DNA of 64,000 nt from Linanthus parryae (taxonomy: Eukaryota; Streptophyta; Magnoliopsida; Ericales; Polemoniaceae), in NCBI GenBank assembly GCA_023055425.1, contig JALGPY010000003.1, forward strand, positions 69,176,991 through 69,240,990. The letters run 5' to 3'. Within the stretch, counting starts at the first letter, position 1. Each line of letters begins with the position of its first letter. Both the position numbers and the translations under genes were made by a program. Under the pieces are notes generated by a model. That model was not told where the DNA came from and did not search any database. It was given only the letters and a program-made list of their open reading frames with translations. This document shows, piece after piece, positions 1 to 12,323 of the stretch.

Positions 1-74
1 CAATCTTCTCTAAACTTGATCATACCCAACTTGTTCTTCCATTTGCTCGGAACAAATGCCATGAACACCAGTGA

Positions 75-847
75 TTAATCTAGAGCTTTGATAGTAAGCT
101 CCTCAATCTCTAGATCCATATTTGCGCGCATTGTCTTCAAAAGCAATCTTCCAAAGATGAGTGGAACATCACGATCCTCCTTGATGTCTACGATCACAAA
201 GTCAGCTGGAAAGAAAAATGCACCCACTTTCACAAGCAAGTTCTCAATCAACCCCTTTGCTATCACAATAGAATTGTCTGCCAGTTGCAGACCCATATTC
301 ACCGGTGTTGGCGCACCAATTTTCAATATCTGAAATAAGGACAAGGCATGAGATTGATACTCGCGCCAAGATCACAGAGCCCATGTGTATGATATCCACC
401 CCCAAGAGTGCAGCTTACAATGACACTACCTGGATCTCTCATCTTTGGAATGTCCCTCTGAATAACTGTACTACATGCCTCTGTCAGCTTTACTGTGCCA
501 TAAGGGTCTATTCTCTTCTTACCCCATAAAATTTCCTTCAAGAACTTATTATACTTGGGCATCCGAGCAATGGCTTCCACAAGAGGGATGTTGATGTGAA
601 GTTGTCTGAATATCTCCAAAAAGATCCCATAATGATCTTCATCAAGCCTCTTTATTGCCGCAGAATATGGCACATCTGGCACGTACTTGGCCGGATTTAG
701 AGTTTTCTCGGGCTCTTCTTTATTCTCAGCCGTGTCCTTTGATTGGGGACTCACGACCTTGGGCAACTCTTCACCCAATTCCTTCTCTATGGCCTTTGTA
801 GCTTCAGCTCTCGCATGGCTAGGATATGGTGGATCCTGAGTAGTCAC
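75..847 (-). pseudogene. Aspartic protease remnant of the Athila/Tat-type element
   Basis: The segment 847-323 ends in CDLGASINLMP, the plant Ty3/gypsy form of the protease active-site motif, with Leu where the usual motif has Thr or Ser. The C-terminal half of the protease continues in another frame at 344-75 (wording such as PADFVIVDIKEDRDVPLIFG), so a frameshift near 330-345 splits the enzyme. A conserved upstream segment, including VPYSAAIKRLDEDHYG, links gag to protease. Confidence 0.8.
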
Positions 848-874
848 ACCACCGCAAGTAGTAATAGCTTTAAG

Positions 875-2378
875 CTACTCAGTAGGAACAATGGTATTAG
901 ATGGAAGCATGCCAGGTGGAAGCTTAGTGTCTTGATTGGCAATTTGCCGAATCAGGGTCTCATGACTCTTCATTGTGCCTTCCATGGAGACAATTTTGCT
1001 CTCCATTCTATCTTGATTAGCGAGCAGCTTCCTCAATAAAACTTTTATCTCTTGCTCCTCGTGTTGCGGAGCCTGCTGCTGTGGAGCCTGTTGTTGTGCC
1101 TGGTATGGCGGATTTGGCTGATGACCCGGTGCATATAACCCACTGTTTGGATTGGCATAGCTGAAGTTGGGGTGATTGCGGTTGTTGGGCTGATAAATGT
1201 TCGGCCACTGTTGCTGTCGTGGTGGACCCATGTAATTCACATCTTAAATTGCAGAGCCATATCCCCTATTCTCTTCCGCGATCATTTCTCCCACAGACTT
1301 CATCTGTGCTAATGGATTTATGTTGTTAAAAGATGAGGTCATGATTGCCATTTGTTGTTCAAATTTCTGCTCAACCATTAAATCAATCCTGTTTACTAGA
1401 GGTGCATCATATTTCGAGTATCTACGAGTCTCAGACCTCGTAGATGTACCCTTCGCCACAGTGTTTAGCATATCCTGGCATCGCTGCCCTCTCAAGCCCA
1501 TAAATTGCCTCCAGCTAACATATCTAGTACATGTGTTGTTTCCCTGTCTAGAGCATTATGGAAATAATGGAGGAGTTTATACCAGGGCTCTCTATGAGTA
1601 GGGCATTTGCGAAGAAGTTTGTTGAATTTCCTCCATGTATCTCCTAGAGAGTCATCCTCTTGCTGAGTAAAATTCCTAATATCAGCCATGAGTTGAGCAA
1701 CTTTGGATGGCGGTAGATACTTTCTCAGAAATTCTTTGCAACATTTATTTCATGTAGTAATTAATCCCGCTGGTAGTTAAATGAGCCAAGTCTTAGCATT
1801 TCGAGATAAAAGAGAAAGGAAACAGCATCAACTTCACTGTTTCATTTGGAACTTGCTCATTATGCAATGTTGAAGTAACTTGCTCAAAGTTAAGAAAGTG
1901 GGCATTCGGATCATCTCCCGGAGCTCCTATAAATAGGCACTCAGTACGCACCATATCAATCATATGCTGACGCAACTCAAAGTGAGCAGATTTGTGGCCT
2001 CACAATGGTCGGTTGGTGTCCAGTTTGCGTGGTTCTGAAATAGTCCACCAAAGGACGATCATCTTCCTGTTCCACATTATTCCTTTGACCCACTTTCTGA
2101 TCTCCATTAGGTGGAATCGGAGGTATCATAGGGTTAGCAACTAAAGCATGTGCAGCAGCTAACTGAGCTCTAAGCAACTCAGTTTCCCTCAATGAATTGG
2201 CCACTCTGGCCTTGGCAGCGACTCTAGCGGTCTCTGCATCTTCCGCAAGCTTGCAGAGTCTTTCCAACTCGGTTCCCTGTTGGTCACCCATTGGAACTGA
2301 TTCCCTCGAGTCTCCACGAAATAGTGCTTCTGGATTATCAAGCTGTAGGTGCAATGCCTCGTGTAGGGAACGGGCCAT
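875..2378 (-). pseudogene. Broken gag of the Athila/Tat-type element
   Basis: Consecutive minus-strand reading segments at 2378-1977, 1975-1793, 1689-1492, 1501-1244 and 1240-875 together resemble a plant Ty3/gypsy capsid protein. The middle holds family wording such as FIGAPGDDPNAHFLNF and LGDTWRKFNKLLRKCPTH. The C-terminal segment is rich in Pro, Gln and Asn, usual for the gag tail. Reading changes frame between segments, so no full-length gag can be made. Confidence 0.8.
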
Positions 2379-2490
2379 GCACTAAGAGAATCACATGAAA
2401 ACACAAACAACAATAGGACATAGGTGAGTAAAAAATATAACAGAAAAGTAAAATACCTAAAGCTAACAATTCGAACTAACTCAACTGAAG

Positions 2491-2508
2491 TCCCCGACAA
2501 CGGCGCCA
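2491..2508 (-). other. Primer-binding site, tRNA-Asp type
   Basis: The minus strand reads TGGCGCCGTTGTCGGGGA. This is the tRNA-Asp 3'-end complement used by Athila/Tat-type elements, with one change from the usual GTTGCCGGGG. It lies six bases inside the LTR end and fixes the orientation of the element. Confidence 0.85.
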
Positions 2509-2514
2509 AAAACT

Positions 2515-3611
2515 TGACACGATTTCTGCTAGTGTACAATTATCGTTCTAGTAATAATGTGATTAAGAGGGTTGTCAAATCCCAGAGGACTTGTCGTGAA
2601 TCAATTAGGATGATTGACTTTAATTTGGGTAGGAAATAGAATTTGATTAACTAATCTATGAGAGTAAATAACAAGCTAATGTTTAAAGCATAGATTAATA
2701 CGAGAGACGAATATCAGGACTTTCTCTAGGTTCACTAGGTATCCACCGTTAACGAACATTCTGAAACACAGACGATGATCTGATTTGCCAAATGAGCAAG
2801 ATTCTAACCGAGTTACGAAGCTAGCTTTCTACGCCTATGTCAAATTACAATCGAGTGACCAAGTTCTAATTATCCCTAAAACATATAATGACGATCATCT
2901 AATTCTACTCAATGTTCACAGTCTGTGGTTGCTTTCTCTAACCTGTGGGTACGTGCTTAATTCAATTATCCGGGCAATTCGTTTCTTTCACTAACTTATT
3001 ACCTATAATCTTCATATTGATGGCCAAACAACACAAAGATGGATTAAGAACGAGAATTAACCATAGCAAAAACATTCATCATCTATTAAGTTCAATCAAA
3101 CATGAATCAAACTCATAATTCGCCAAACACGGCTTCAAACCCTAGTTACCGTTGAGGAATCCCGATATACTACTTAGCTACTACGATTCATGATTACAAA
3201 GACAATGTTTTTCATAATCGTAGACAAAAATAAAGAAAAGAATATAAGAGAATTCAAATGATGCGTATCCACGCTCCAAACAGCGCTTTGAGCTCCAAAC
3301 AGTGCTCCTCTAATTTCTCTTCTCTTCATTCCTCTCGACTTTCGAAGCTCGTTTCTTCTATCCAAATGCTCCTCGCGTGTCTTATTCCTGCAAATCACAT
3401 CATGAACACACCCGCGGAGATCAAATGTGATAAAATACATCAAATCACATGCAAAACAATGCAGGATACGCCAGGACTTCACATTTAAGCTCTAAAACTC
3501 ATTTATGCTCCTTTTCTCATATTTTGGCTTGAAACTCATCACTTTTCACTGAAACACACACAAATTAGCAGTGAATCGGTATAGATTATAACTCCAGCTA
3601 CGGAGTTATCA
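2515..3611 (-). repeat. 5' LTR of the Athila/Tat-type element
   Basis: On the minus strand the LTR begins TGATAACTCC at 3611 and ends CGTGTCA at 2515, six bases before the primer-binding site. It holds no coding ORF. The right boundary is less certain, because a purine-run sequence resembling a polypurine tract (CCCCCCACT on the plus strand, 3612-3620) lies just outside it, where an external flank would be expected. Confidence 0.7.
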
Positions 3612-3647
3612 CCCCCCACTAGAGTATTTGATCCTGTATTACATACA

Positions 3648-3997
3648 TGCATTACGTCTTCACTAGTAAATTTTTTTGTATGGGTACCGTAAGGTTTCGT
3701 AAGCTTGATGGGAGGATCATGGCCATGACGGAGGTGAGACATGTTCCAGACTTGAGGAAGAATTTGATCTCACTGGGAATGTTGGACAGTAAGGGTTTTA
3801 GAGTCTCAATCCAAGGTGGAGAAATCGAGGTGGCTTTTATGACAAACAAGACTGTGATTTATGGGAAATTAGTTGATGGTCTATACAAACTTGTGGGGAG
3901 TGTTGTGACATGTGGATCTTCTGTCAAACAAGAGGCGAGGAGTATACATCGGCGACATACGATGCGGGGCGTAACAATGAACAAGGGAAGAAACTAA
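3648..3997 (+). pseudogene. Copia pol fragment (protease end / pre-integrase region)
   Basis: The frame contains VRHVPDLRKNLISLGMLDSK followed by GFRVSIQGGEIEV and GLYKLVGS. This is the typical wording between protease and integrase of Ty1/copia polyproteins (GAG pre-integrase region). Nothing upstream or downstream extends it into protease catalytic residues or the integrase core, so this is a fragment of about 100 residues. Confidence 0.8.
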
Positions 3998-4499
3998 GGA
4001 GATGCACTGGCAGCGCACGCAGAGGAGCACGAGGTGGACGTGCAAGGGCATTCAAGCGCAAGACAGAGAAGATGCATGCTACACGAGAGTTGTAGGTTGT
4101 TCGCGGAGGTTGTCCATTCGAAGTGATCGAGACGCATATGAAGGTTGACGATCCACCGTTGATGAGAAAATCAATGAAGAAAAATTCTGCAGACGTGAAG
4201 AGGAAGCGAGTCTCGTTTTCACTTGACCTAGATGGTGGCGGTCTCTCCAATGATGTTCGAGTAGGTGGATAGGTGGAGCCACACCGCTCCCAAAGTAGCA
4301 GACTTTGGGGCGCACCCATATCAGGGGTGCGAGGAGGCGCTCCAAGGAGGGGGCGCGAATGGGAGCGTCGCGGTGGAGGTGCTGTGAGGGGCCATGCATG
4401 AAGAGCATGGCGGATGCAGCAGAGTTGACATGAACACGGAGTTGGCAGAGGAATTTGCTGGCGCTTGCAGAATTCAAGCCATTGGGCCAATGTGGTGTT

Positions 4500-4901
4500 T
4501 GTTGGGTTTGTCTCGAATTCCGCAAGACGAATGTGTATGTGATGCGTCTGATTTCTTCTTTGAGGAGGTGATCTCTGAGGAGGTGATAGCTTGGGCTTGG
4601 TGGGGTTGTCTACCTTCTCTAGTTTAGTATAAATAGAGGTGGCAGTTTTATTCAGCAGTTCAACTCATGAATGGCTCACAGGTTTAGTGTGTAGGAGAGT
4701 TGAGAGGCTCTTAGAGAGAATTGTGGGTGTACGATTTTTCGTATTAGTGTAAATTCTTTCTTGCCCCGTACACGTAAGCAACTTGCCGAAACGCGTTAAA
4801 TATTATGTTCTTTATTTTCTCGTTCTCCTACATCGCGTATTTGTGTAGTGATCGCGTTTGTTTTTCCATTGCATGAGATTTCGACGTGATAAATCCCAAC
4901 A
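4500..4901 (+). repeat. Copia 3' LTR, 402 bp
   Basis: The LTR starts TGTTGGG and ends CCCAACA, a 7-bp perfect terminal inverted repeat typical of copia LTRs. A TATA-like TATAAATAG occurs near 4628. No second copy of this LTR is visible in the window, so the element is truncated. Confidence 0.7.
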
Positions 4902-6156
4902 CAAACCCACCTCCAGATTCATCTTCCATAATTGCAGAGTCTTCTTGCATGAAAAATCTGAGCGGTCAAAGAGATCAGTTGCTTCCATGTCCCTACTACA
5001 GAGCACGTAGTCGGCAGTTAATACTTAATAAGCTTCAACATTATTAAAATAGATAAATGAATTCCGTTTGTGAAGTTTGTAATCGTAGTTGACTTACTCT
5101 GCTCATCAAAGTCAATGTCTCAAAGTTTACTCATCCACTCGCAGAATCATTGGCTGTAGACAGTAGTTCCACGTCATGGTTCATGGATTGGAATATTTCA
5201 AAGTCAATGTCTCAAAGTTTATTCATCCACTCGCAGAATCGTAGCTAAATGCAAGTTGGGACTATGTCCAATCGATAAGACAAGAGAACATATCGTGAAA
5301 TATCATTCAACATTTACGTAAGGGATAGACACTGACCCTATTTCACAAAAGATAAAAGCTCTCCGAAGGAACACGAAATATCACATTAAGTGCTTGTTTT
5401 GAAGCACCATTTTCAAACAAAATTGTTGAAAGCAGTGTCTTTTTTCAAAAAATACGATTGCGAGAGAAAAAAAATTGCTTTATTGATTCAAAAACTTGAA
5501 TGGAATTTTACTGTCATGTTGTTGCTAGCAAATACGACTATATTTGGTTTTTGATCTTCCATTGGACCCGTTTTCTATTATCCTTCGATAGAAAAGATTT
5601 AACTTTACTTTACAACACTATAAAACCAAAAAAGAATTCATGATTTTGCTATCCTAATCATTTGGTCAAAAAGTGACATGGTTACGGTTATGGGTGAAAA
5701 TGTCGAAGTCAGAAAAAATTAAGTGAAATGGATGAAGTATAAGATATGTACAAACCAGACCTTTAAAAGTTAAGCCAAACCTAGTATTTTCACAACTTCT
5801 GTCGCTACCTCAATTTAAGCACTGCGCCAATTACTATTATCTAGTTTTTCGGGGTTCCCTGTAATCTCTAAAATGAGTCGAAATGTGAACGATGACCTCC
5901 CTTCATTTTTCTGAATCGGCATGGAATAACCTCAAACTTACGAGCAGTTAAACAAAATTAATTAAGATTGTCTTGGTCTTCACACATGAAGTCGTCCGTC
6001 ATACCAGACATACAAGTGTATGGAATAGTTTATTTGTCCATACACTGTCCTACCAACCTTGTCATTGCAGACTCATACCTAATTGATATACTCTGGCATT
6101 AGCCGCAATTGAGACAAGTAGGAAAGTCAAGACGGGCATACTTCTCAATCTCTTCA
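4902..6156. other. Intergenic, upstream of the malectin-LRR gene
   Basis: I see no gene here. It contains a short direct duplication (5106-5240) and is otherwise AT-rich unique-looking sequence. The part nearest 6157 is the presumed promoter of the downstream gene. Confidence 0.5.
5106..5240 (+). repeat. Direct duplication of about 43 bp, period 92 bp
   Basis: The segment beginning TCAAAGTCAATGTCTCAAAG occurs at about 5106-5148 and again at about 5198-5240, with a single visible substitution (ACTC versus ATTC). About 50 bp of unrelated sequence separates the copies. Confidence 0.8.
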
Positions 6157-6164
6157 TATATATA
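6157..6164 (+). promoter_or_regulatory. Putative TATA box of the malectin-LRR gene
   Basis: TATATATA lies 66 bp upstream of the ATG at 6223, which leaves room for a short leader. No competing TATA-like run is closer to the start. Confidence 0.5.
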
Positions 6165-6222
6165 TCGAAACTCCATTAGTCTTCATTACCATCTTCTTTT
6201 GTTCATTCGACTCCTATTGACA

Positions 6223-9200
6223 ATGGCAACACCGTTGTTAATTCTCTTGTTAGCTCTATCCGCTTTATCTTCTTCCGCATCTGCATCTGGTAAGTTCAAG
6301 TCCTCTCAGCTATATAAGTCTCCAGCATTGACCGCTTTCTCCATTCATTTTCACTTGTTTAGGAGTCTTGTTTTTGAGCATTGAAGATCCTGATCAAGGA
6401 TTCTTCCAAAAGACTCCTATTTTCCACTGTAAATACTATAGTATCACTGTTCTAACAAATTATTCCAAAACACCACTGTTAAGTCTATTAGATGTTGAAA
6501 TCTCTCCTGGATCTTTAGGTTTTTAGGCAGATAATGAGTTCACAAGATACCACTGACTTGAAACATCTTCACGATCTTGAGCTTTTTCGGAAACTAATGA
6601 GCTCAAAAAATAATATGAGTTGCTCATGAGGTTCGAATCCTTATATCATAAGGAAAATGAAAACACTACCATTACCCACAACTCTATTAGATGTTGTGAA
6701 GTGGTTTTGCACAAATTAAGTCTCTGTAGTCATATTACCAATACATAAATTTTTAACTAATACGTTTCTGAATGTTTTGAATAAAAAATACATTATGAAG
6801 TTTTCTCAAATTTAAAGAAAATCATGAAGTAATCTTAGATGTAATGTGCACCCACCCATCTGTTACTGCCTTAAAAATCAGTGGGACTGCAATTTGATTC
6901 AAAATGCTTCTAGTTTAAGTTAGTTTGAATAAGCTAATCGAGTAGAAAAAAAAAAAAGAACAAAATAAATAAAGTGTAAACTATCATAAAGATCAAGACG
7001 TGCTAGGCAAACAGAAAAAATAAACAGAAACCCCCTGAACGATATATAATTACTTTTTCTATAAAATAGATAATGTGTGGTTTATAATATTGTTAACCAA
7101 TTGGTTATGTTTATGTCTTATGTCGAATCCCCTGGACGATTAGATATGCTTTTTTAACTAATTAACTGTTCACTCATTAACATTGAGTTTTCATCCCTTA
7201 TTGCTTGTGTTAAACCTACAAAAACCTTAAGGTGAAATGAGGCTTTAACGCTAAAAATCTCAATATCATAAATTGTTTTCAAAACATTGGTATTTTAGAA
7301 TCTTTTGTTGAAACGGTGATATTTATTTTGGTATTATAGTGCGAAACAGTGGTATTTTAGGTGTTTTTAATCAATGAGAACACGGTCGGTGTTTTCATTG
7401 CTTTTTTAACTTCTACCAAACATGCTCTTATTATGTATCCTCGCGACTGCCAACAGGCCATGTCTTGGCCCCCAAACTACATTTTTTGTTAGTCTCCGTA
7501 ACAAGTATCTTGTGTAAATCATTGTTTTGAACCAAAACACTTGTGCTATAATGTGATTCCGCAAGATTGTCATCAAATGGGCAATTCATTTTTTTTTTTT
7601 TTTTTGAGTTGTTTATCTTACTTTTAAAATAGTACCAAATATGCTCTTACTGTGTATGCTTGCAACTGGCAACCCGCCATATCTAGGCCCCCAAACCACA
7701 TTTTTCGTTAGTTTCTGTAACAATTCTTTTGTGTAACTCCATTATTTGTTTTGTGTTGGCCCATTTCTTTGATAAATCCATTATAAGGTAAAAGCTTTTG
7801 AATTCCTAATGCTTCAGGATCTAGAATTCTTTATGCAAATAGATAGCTATCCAAGAAGGGGAACTCGTTTTAATTTTTTGCTTATTTATGGTTTGTTATA
7901 TTCGGCTAACAGTTTCAAATGATTTTGCCAGTGTTTGAGAGCATCGACTGTGGATCCAGTGACTCTTACTACACAGATGCCAACATCATGTTGTGGACAG
8001 GTGACGAAACCAAAAACGGAGAATCGCAAGTGGTTCAAACGAGCAATTCGGTATCTACTGTCATGGACTCCCTACGAGTCTTCAAGAGCAGAAACAAAAA
8101 TTGCTACAACGTTGCAGTTGAAAAGGGCGAGAAGATCCTGGTTCGCGCAAGCTTCTTCTACGGAAACTACGACAAGAAGTCTTTGCCTCCAAGTTTCGAT
8201 CTTCATTTCGATGGGAACTATTGGACTACGGTTGAGACATCGAGTACAAAAGTTAAGGTGTATGAAGTTGTTTATGTTGCTAACGGTGAGGTGACAAGCG
8301 TGTGCGTTGCTCAGACCAAACCCAATCAATTCCCTTTCATGTCCGCGCTTGAAGTGCGCGGTTTGGGTCCGGATATGTATAGTCATGTTGAACCTGGTTA
8401 CGCTCTTATCCCCAAGTCTACCGTTGCTTATGGCGCGAGTGAAGTTGTAAGGTATGGATGACATATTTTTTTTTAAACTATACATGTGAACAATTATTAA
8501 ATCTAATTTGAATTGGAAAAGCTAAATGTTTTGAAAAGACATAACATTGAACACCCACATTGGTTTATGTAAAAGCAACCAGACATTGGATTGACAGCTC
8601 AGTAAAATAACACTTGCACCTGATACTACCTCTGTTTCGCCTGTTTCAGCCTACTTCATTTTTTGTCACTATTCACTGGGTTACTTTCATCCGGTGATTT
8701 GATTAGCAAAACGGTACAAGAATTTGGTAATCTTTGCATGGTGTTATAGAAGAAAGTTTATTCTAAAAGACCATGAAAAAATTGTTAAAAAATTACATCG
8801 TTTTGGTACCCAAATCACCAAGTCAAAGTGACTCAGTTACGGGTTAAAAAGTCAAACGCAGACGAAACAGACGAAACGGAGGTAGTACCACTTTGTCTCT
8901 TCTCTTTACATACATTTGACTTTTTTGACTCGTATCTGAGTCACTTTGACCAGGTGATTAGAACAATAAAACGATGCGGTTTTTTAATAATTTTCTCACC
9001 GTGTAATAGAGCAACTTTTACTCTACAACACAATGAAAAAAAATATAAAAAAGATGCATCATTTTGATAGTTAAATCACCGAGTCAAAGTGACCCAGTGA
9101 ATAGTGACAAAAGTAAAAATGGGGCTAAAGAGAAGAGACAGGGTGGTACTAGTATGTATTACTATTTCTGACATTGCACTTCACTTTAAATAAAATACAG

Positions 9201-10869
9201 ATATTCGAGTGATGCTTACGATAGAATTTGGATTCCTGAAACCGACGGGTACACGCCAGTGGCGAGTGTCGCGATTGGGGTTGACACTAGTAACATTCCG
9301 GATGATCCGCCAGAAGCCGTGTTGCAAAACGCCATCACCAGCTCACTCACAAGTGATCTAGAATTGGTAACCGGCTTTCCCTCAACCGAATATCCAATAT
9401 ACATGACCATGTACTTCTCAGAAGTGATGGAACTCGATACGACTCAAAAGAGATCATTTCAAATCTACAAGGACGGAAAGCCTATTTCGGACCCAATACT
9501 GCCTCCTTATAGAGGTGTTATAGAAATGTATATCAGCAACATGACAGCTTCCTCTGACACTAAATTTTCGCTGGTGGCTACTTCCGATTCCGATCTTCCA
9601 CCAATCATCAATGCCATGGAGGTGTTTATTGTCGGCGATAAATTGACCGACGGAACAAATAGTGATGATGGTATGTATTTAAAACTATTTGGGATTCATT
9701 TTTGGTTTATGTCAAAGTAAACATGCATGTCGTGATACTATGTTGAAATACAGTGGAAGGTTTGGCTGCGCTGCAAGACAGCGTTAGCGGATTTGAGATT
9801 CTACAAGAATGGGGAGGTGACCCGTGTCTTCCAGCGCCATATTCTTGGGATTGGATCAATTGCACAAGTAGCGCCACGCCGCGTGTTACGGCATTGTAAG
9901 TACTATTTTCTCCAGTATTTACTCAGATAAATGGATAATCAGAAAGATGAATTTCTTGACATCTTCATTGGGAAATTCGCAGGGATCTCAGTGGTTACGG
10001 TCTAGAAGGATCACTGCCCGATTTTAGTTCTATGACTGCCCTTGAAACAATGTAAGTATGCAAACAGTTTACTAACATTGTTCTGGATTTCTGAAGTGGT
10101 TTTATTTATACCATTTTCAATATTTCTTTTGCAGAGACCTAAGTAAGAACAATCTAACCGACGAAATTCCTGATTTCCTTGGAAAGTTACCAAACCTAAA
10201 GAAACTGTGAGTATTTTCTGAATGCTTTTGCATATATTTTATGATACCCTTTACATCAATTCTAGCTATGAAAATCATCATTAACATGTTTTCTTTTTCA
10301 GTAATTTAGCCGACAACAAATTCAGCGGAGCCATACCTGATTCACTAACAAAGAATAGCAAATTGACATTAGTGTAAGTTGCTTTATATACCAAAGGGTG
10401 TGAAGCTTATTTGATCAAACACATAGTAAATGTTATGAGTTGAAACATTTGATAAGAAATTGAACTTGTTGAATGCAGGCTGACAGGCAATACTGACCTG
10501 TGCAAGCCAGGAAAGTCCTGTGATACTACAACCACCACGGACTCTTCAAGTCCAGGTGTCGATGGTCCTCCTGGGACTAAAAAGAAGAGCAAGACAGGAT
10601 CAATAGTTGGTGGCATACTTGGGTCTTTCTTTGGTTTCTGGGTTATTGCTGGTGCTACGGCCCTATGGCACCAGAGGAGAAAAAGAGCAGCTGTGACTGC
10701 AATGGCAATGAATGGTGGCGCTAATAATAAGCCTAACGGTGTGCAAATGGGCGAAAATGTGATGAACCAGTTTGCTAGCCCCGCGGGAGAACAAGTTGCA
10801 GTGGATCTCACAGATCAAATGAATCATCAGACGAGTGAAACTGCGCAAGGATCGCATGATGAGCATTGA
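6223..10869 (+). CDS. Malectin-like domain LRR receptor-like protein without kinase, 600 aa
   Basis: Eight exons with GT-AG introns, read by eye: 6223-6289, 7932-8451, 9201-9670, 9754-9895, 9983-10051, 10135-10206, 10302-10373, 10479-10869 (1803 nt). Residues 1-22 look like a signal peptide. Residues 23 to about 340 form a malectin-like domain (FESIDCGSSDSYYTD at its start). GDPC at 374-377 is the hallmark linking malectin-like domains to LRRs. Exons 5-7 (69, 72, 72 nt, same phase) each encode one LRR. About 511-533 is a single transmembrane helix, followed by RRKR and a tail of about 66 residues with no kinase. This matches the plant family of malectin/LRR proteins lacking a kinase (I recall Arabidopsis At1g25570 as a relative). 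It probably acts as a cell-surface co-receptor or cell-wall sensor; the ligand is unknown. Intron 1 is 1.6 kb and intron 2 carries two MITEs. The ATG has a favourable context (GACAATGGC). Confidence 0.93.
8626..8885 (+). mobile_element. Stowaway-like MITE, copy 1, 260 bp (in intron 2)
   Basis: The ends read CTACCTCTGTTTCG and CGAAACGGAGGTAG and are flanked by TA (8624-8625, 8886-8887), as for Tc1/mariner-type Stowaway MITEs. The two halves are largely complementary (TTTTTGTCACTATTCAC-type left arm, CAAAGTGACTCAGTTACGG-type right arm), so the element can fold into one long hairpin. It lies inside intron 2 of the malectin-LRR gene. Confidence 0.85.
8888..9146 (-). mobile_element. Stowaway-like MITE, copy 2, 259 bp (in intron 2)
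   Basis: The ends read CCACTTTGTCTCTTCTCTTT and the near complement of AAAGAGAAGAGACAGGGTGG, with TA at 8886-8887 and 9147-9148. It belongs to the same family as copy 1 but is inverted: GTGAATAGTGACAAAA is at its right end. It shares the TA dinucleotide with copy 1, so the two abut exactly. Confidence 0.85.
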
Positions 10870-11092
10870 AAGAAGAGGATTCCAATTCATTAGAGTGCTA
10901 CATTTCTTGTTTATGTTGTGTTCAAATCTATTAAATTGTATCTTATAGTCGCCGCCAGTTTTACATTTGGTATCTCTGTTGTTGCATATGATGTACCTTC
11001 CCAATATTGTTTTGTATATTATCAAATTATATAAATCTTTGTTCGTTTGGTAATAATGACACCGAATTGAATCAAGGTGTCTGATTGAAGCC
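10870..11092 (+). other. 3' flank of the malectin-LRR gene
   Basis: AT-rich sequence after the stop codon, probably 3' UTR and polyadenylation region. No perfect AATAAA is visible in the first 150 bp; near-variants are present. A solo LTR starts at 11093. Confidence 0.4.
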
Positions 11093-11401
11093 TGTTATAC
11101 CACTCACACCTGACAAACAATGAACAGAAACACAAACCAAGCAAAGGCGCAAGATTTAACGTGGTTCGCTAGCACAAACTTTACTAACTACGTCCACGGC
11201 GAAGAACGACAGAGGAACCGGTTACAATGTTTGCATGCGTCTATAGAAATTCTAAGGGTCATTTTATAATGCCCAAGATCGCCCGAAACCGGCCTAGATG
11301 AATAAGAAAACAACCTAGAATCTTTGTCTCTCTCTTACTTCTCAATGGTCGTTTGTTGTTGCTCTTGGTGATTTCTTCACATTCAAGGCACCAATCCAAC
11401 A
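11093..11401 (-). repeat. Probable solo copia LTR, 309 bp
   Basis: It starts TGTTATACC and ends ATCCAACA. It holds the motif ATTTAACGTGGTTCGCTAGC (11154-11173) and a CTACGTCCACGG-like segment, both seen in the other short copia LTRs of this window. The flanks AAGCC (11088-11092) and AAGCA (11402-11406) could be a 5-bp target duplication with one change. No internal region is next to it. Orientation is inferred from the similarity to the minus-strand LTRs. Confidence 0.6.
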
Positions 11402-11699
11402 AAGCAGCTGAAACAAAGCACGGAATGACACAAACTAAGAGACAATGTCTCTAGGATGTGAAATAATTTAACAAGCCAAACACTGATGAATTTTGTCCAC
11501 AAGTCTGACAAACATAGCAAAAACACTAATTTATGCTACAATTGACAAAATCTCAAAATTGGCCCAATTGTTTTGGGGATGGAGACGAACCTCTTAGTTC
11601 CACTGGGCCCTCGAGGCCCTCATTGAGAGCTTTCCAAATTAGGATTTCAATCATCATTCTGACACACGTAACTACAGTTATGGCCCCAAATATTGTAAT
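11402..11699. other. Intergenic
   Basis: No gene or recognisable repeat is seen between the solo LTR and the hAT-type element. Confidence 0.4.
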
Positions 11700-11707
11700 C
11701 ACTTATG

Positions 11708-12323
11708 CAGGCCCGTCCCTTGCCTTAGGCCAAGTTTCTGCTTGCCTAGGGCCCCAATCAAGTGGAGGGCCTCATAATTTCAAAAACATAGAATGGTGTT
11801 TTGTAAAAATAATAGTTAGCTCTTTTAATTATATCTTATTTTAGAATCTCTTATAAATATGACTTGTGCGTTCTCCATTAGTTTTTTAATTGACTAATTT
11901 GTGCTCTATATTCTTTATTTCGAAGCTAGATGTAATAGGAACATGTACCATCTATTTTTATCATACTGATCGCAAATTCACAATGTGTTCAATCTCAAGG
12001 TATTAAAATAAATGTGAAAAGATGAAACAAATATAGAACTAATATATACCGTGCAACATGCTGTTATAGATTTTGATAAACAATGACACCGAAACGGATG
12101 TGCGTTGTGACAAAATATGACACTACAATTACTTAATTTGACAAACTACTCGCATTTTACTTGTGTTTTAAATATCTGTTATGTTAAACTAAATATTTGA
12201 GATCAAAATCAAATACATGTGTGTGTATTATAACTTGATTGAGCTGAAAATTTTAATATTCATTTATAAGGGCCTTAAATAGAAAAATTGTCTAGGGCCC
12301 CAAAAAAGCTAGAGACGGCCCTG
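11708..12323. mobile_element. Non-autonomous hAT-type element, 616 bp, perfect 8-bp TSD
   Basis: The left end is CAGGCCCGTCCCTTGCC and the right end is GCTAGAGACGGCCCTG, an imperfect terminal inverted repeat. Nearby, TAGGGCCCC on the left matches CTAGGGCCCC on the right. The flanking 8-mers are identical, CACTTATG at 11700-11707 and 12324-12331, the size expected for hAT transposases. No transposase ORF is present. Confidence 0.9.

Larger units (their letters stand above)
1..3611 (-). mobile_element. Athila/Tat-type Ty3/gypsy retrotransposon, 5' part, cut by the window edge
   Basis: Read on the minus strand the order is LTR (3611-2515), primer-binding site, gag remnants, then an aspartic protease remnant running toward position 1. 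Reverse transcriptase and integrase, if present, lie left of the window. The tRNA-Asp-type primer site and the protease wording DLGASINLMP fit the Athila/Tat branch of plant Ty3/gypsy elements. Coding parts are broken by several stops and frameshifts, so the copy is dead. I cannot separate Athila from Tat without the missing pol region. Confidence 0.85.
3612..4901 (+). mobile_element. Ty1/copia remnant: short pol fragment plus 3' LTR
   Basis: A plus-strand pol fragment (3648-3997) is followed by about 500 bp of internal sequence without recognised domains and then an LTR (4500-4901). The 5' LTR, gag, most of pol and any polypurine tract of normal quality are missing. The remnant abuts the Athila-type LTR at 3611; neither a target duplication nor the order of insertion can be read. 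Confidence 0.65.
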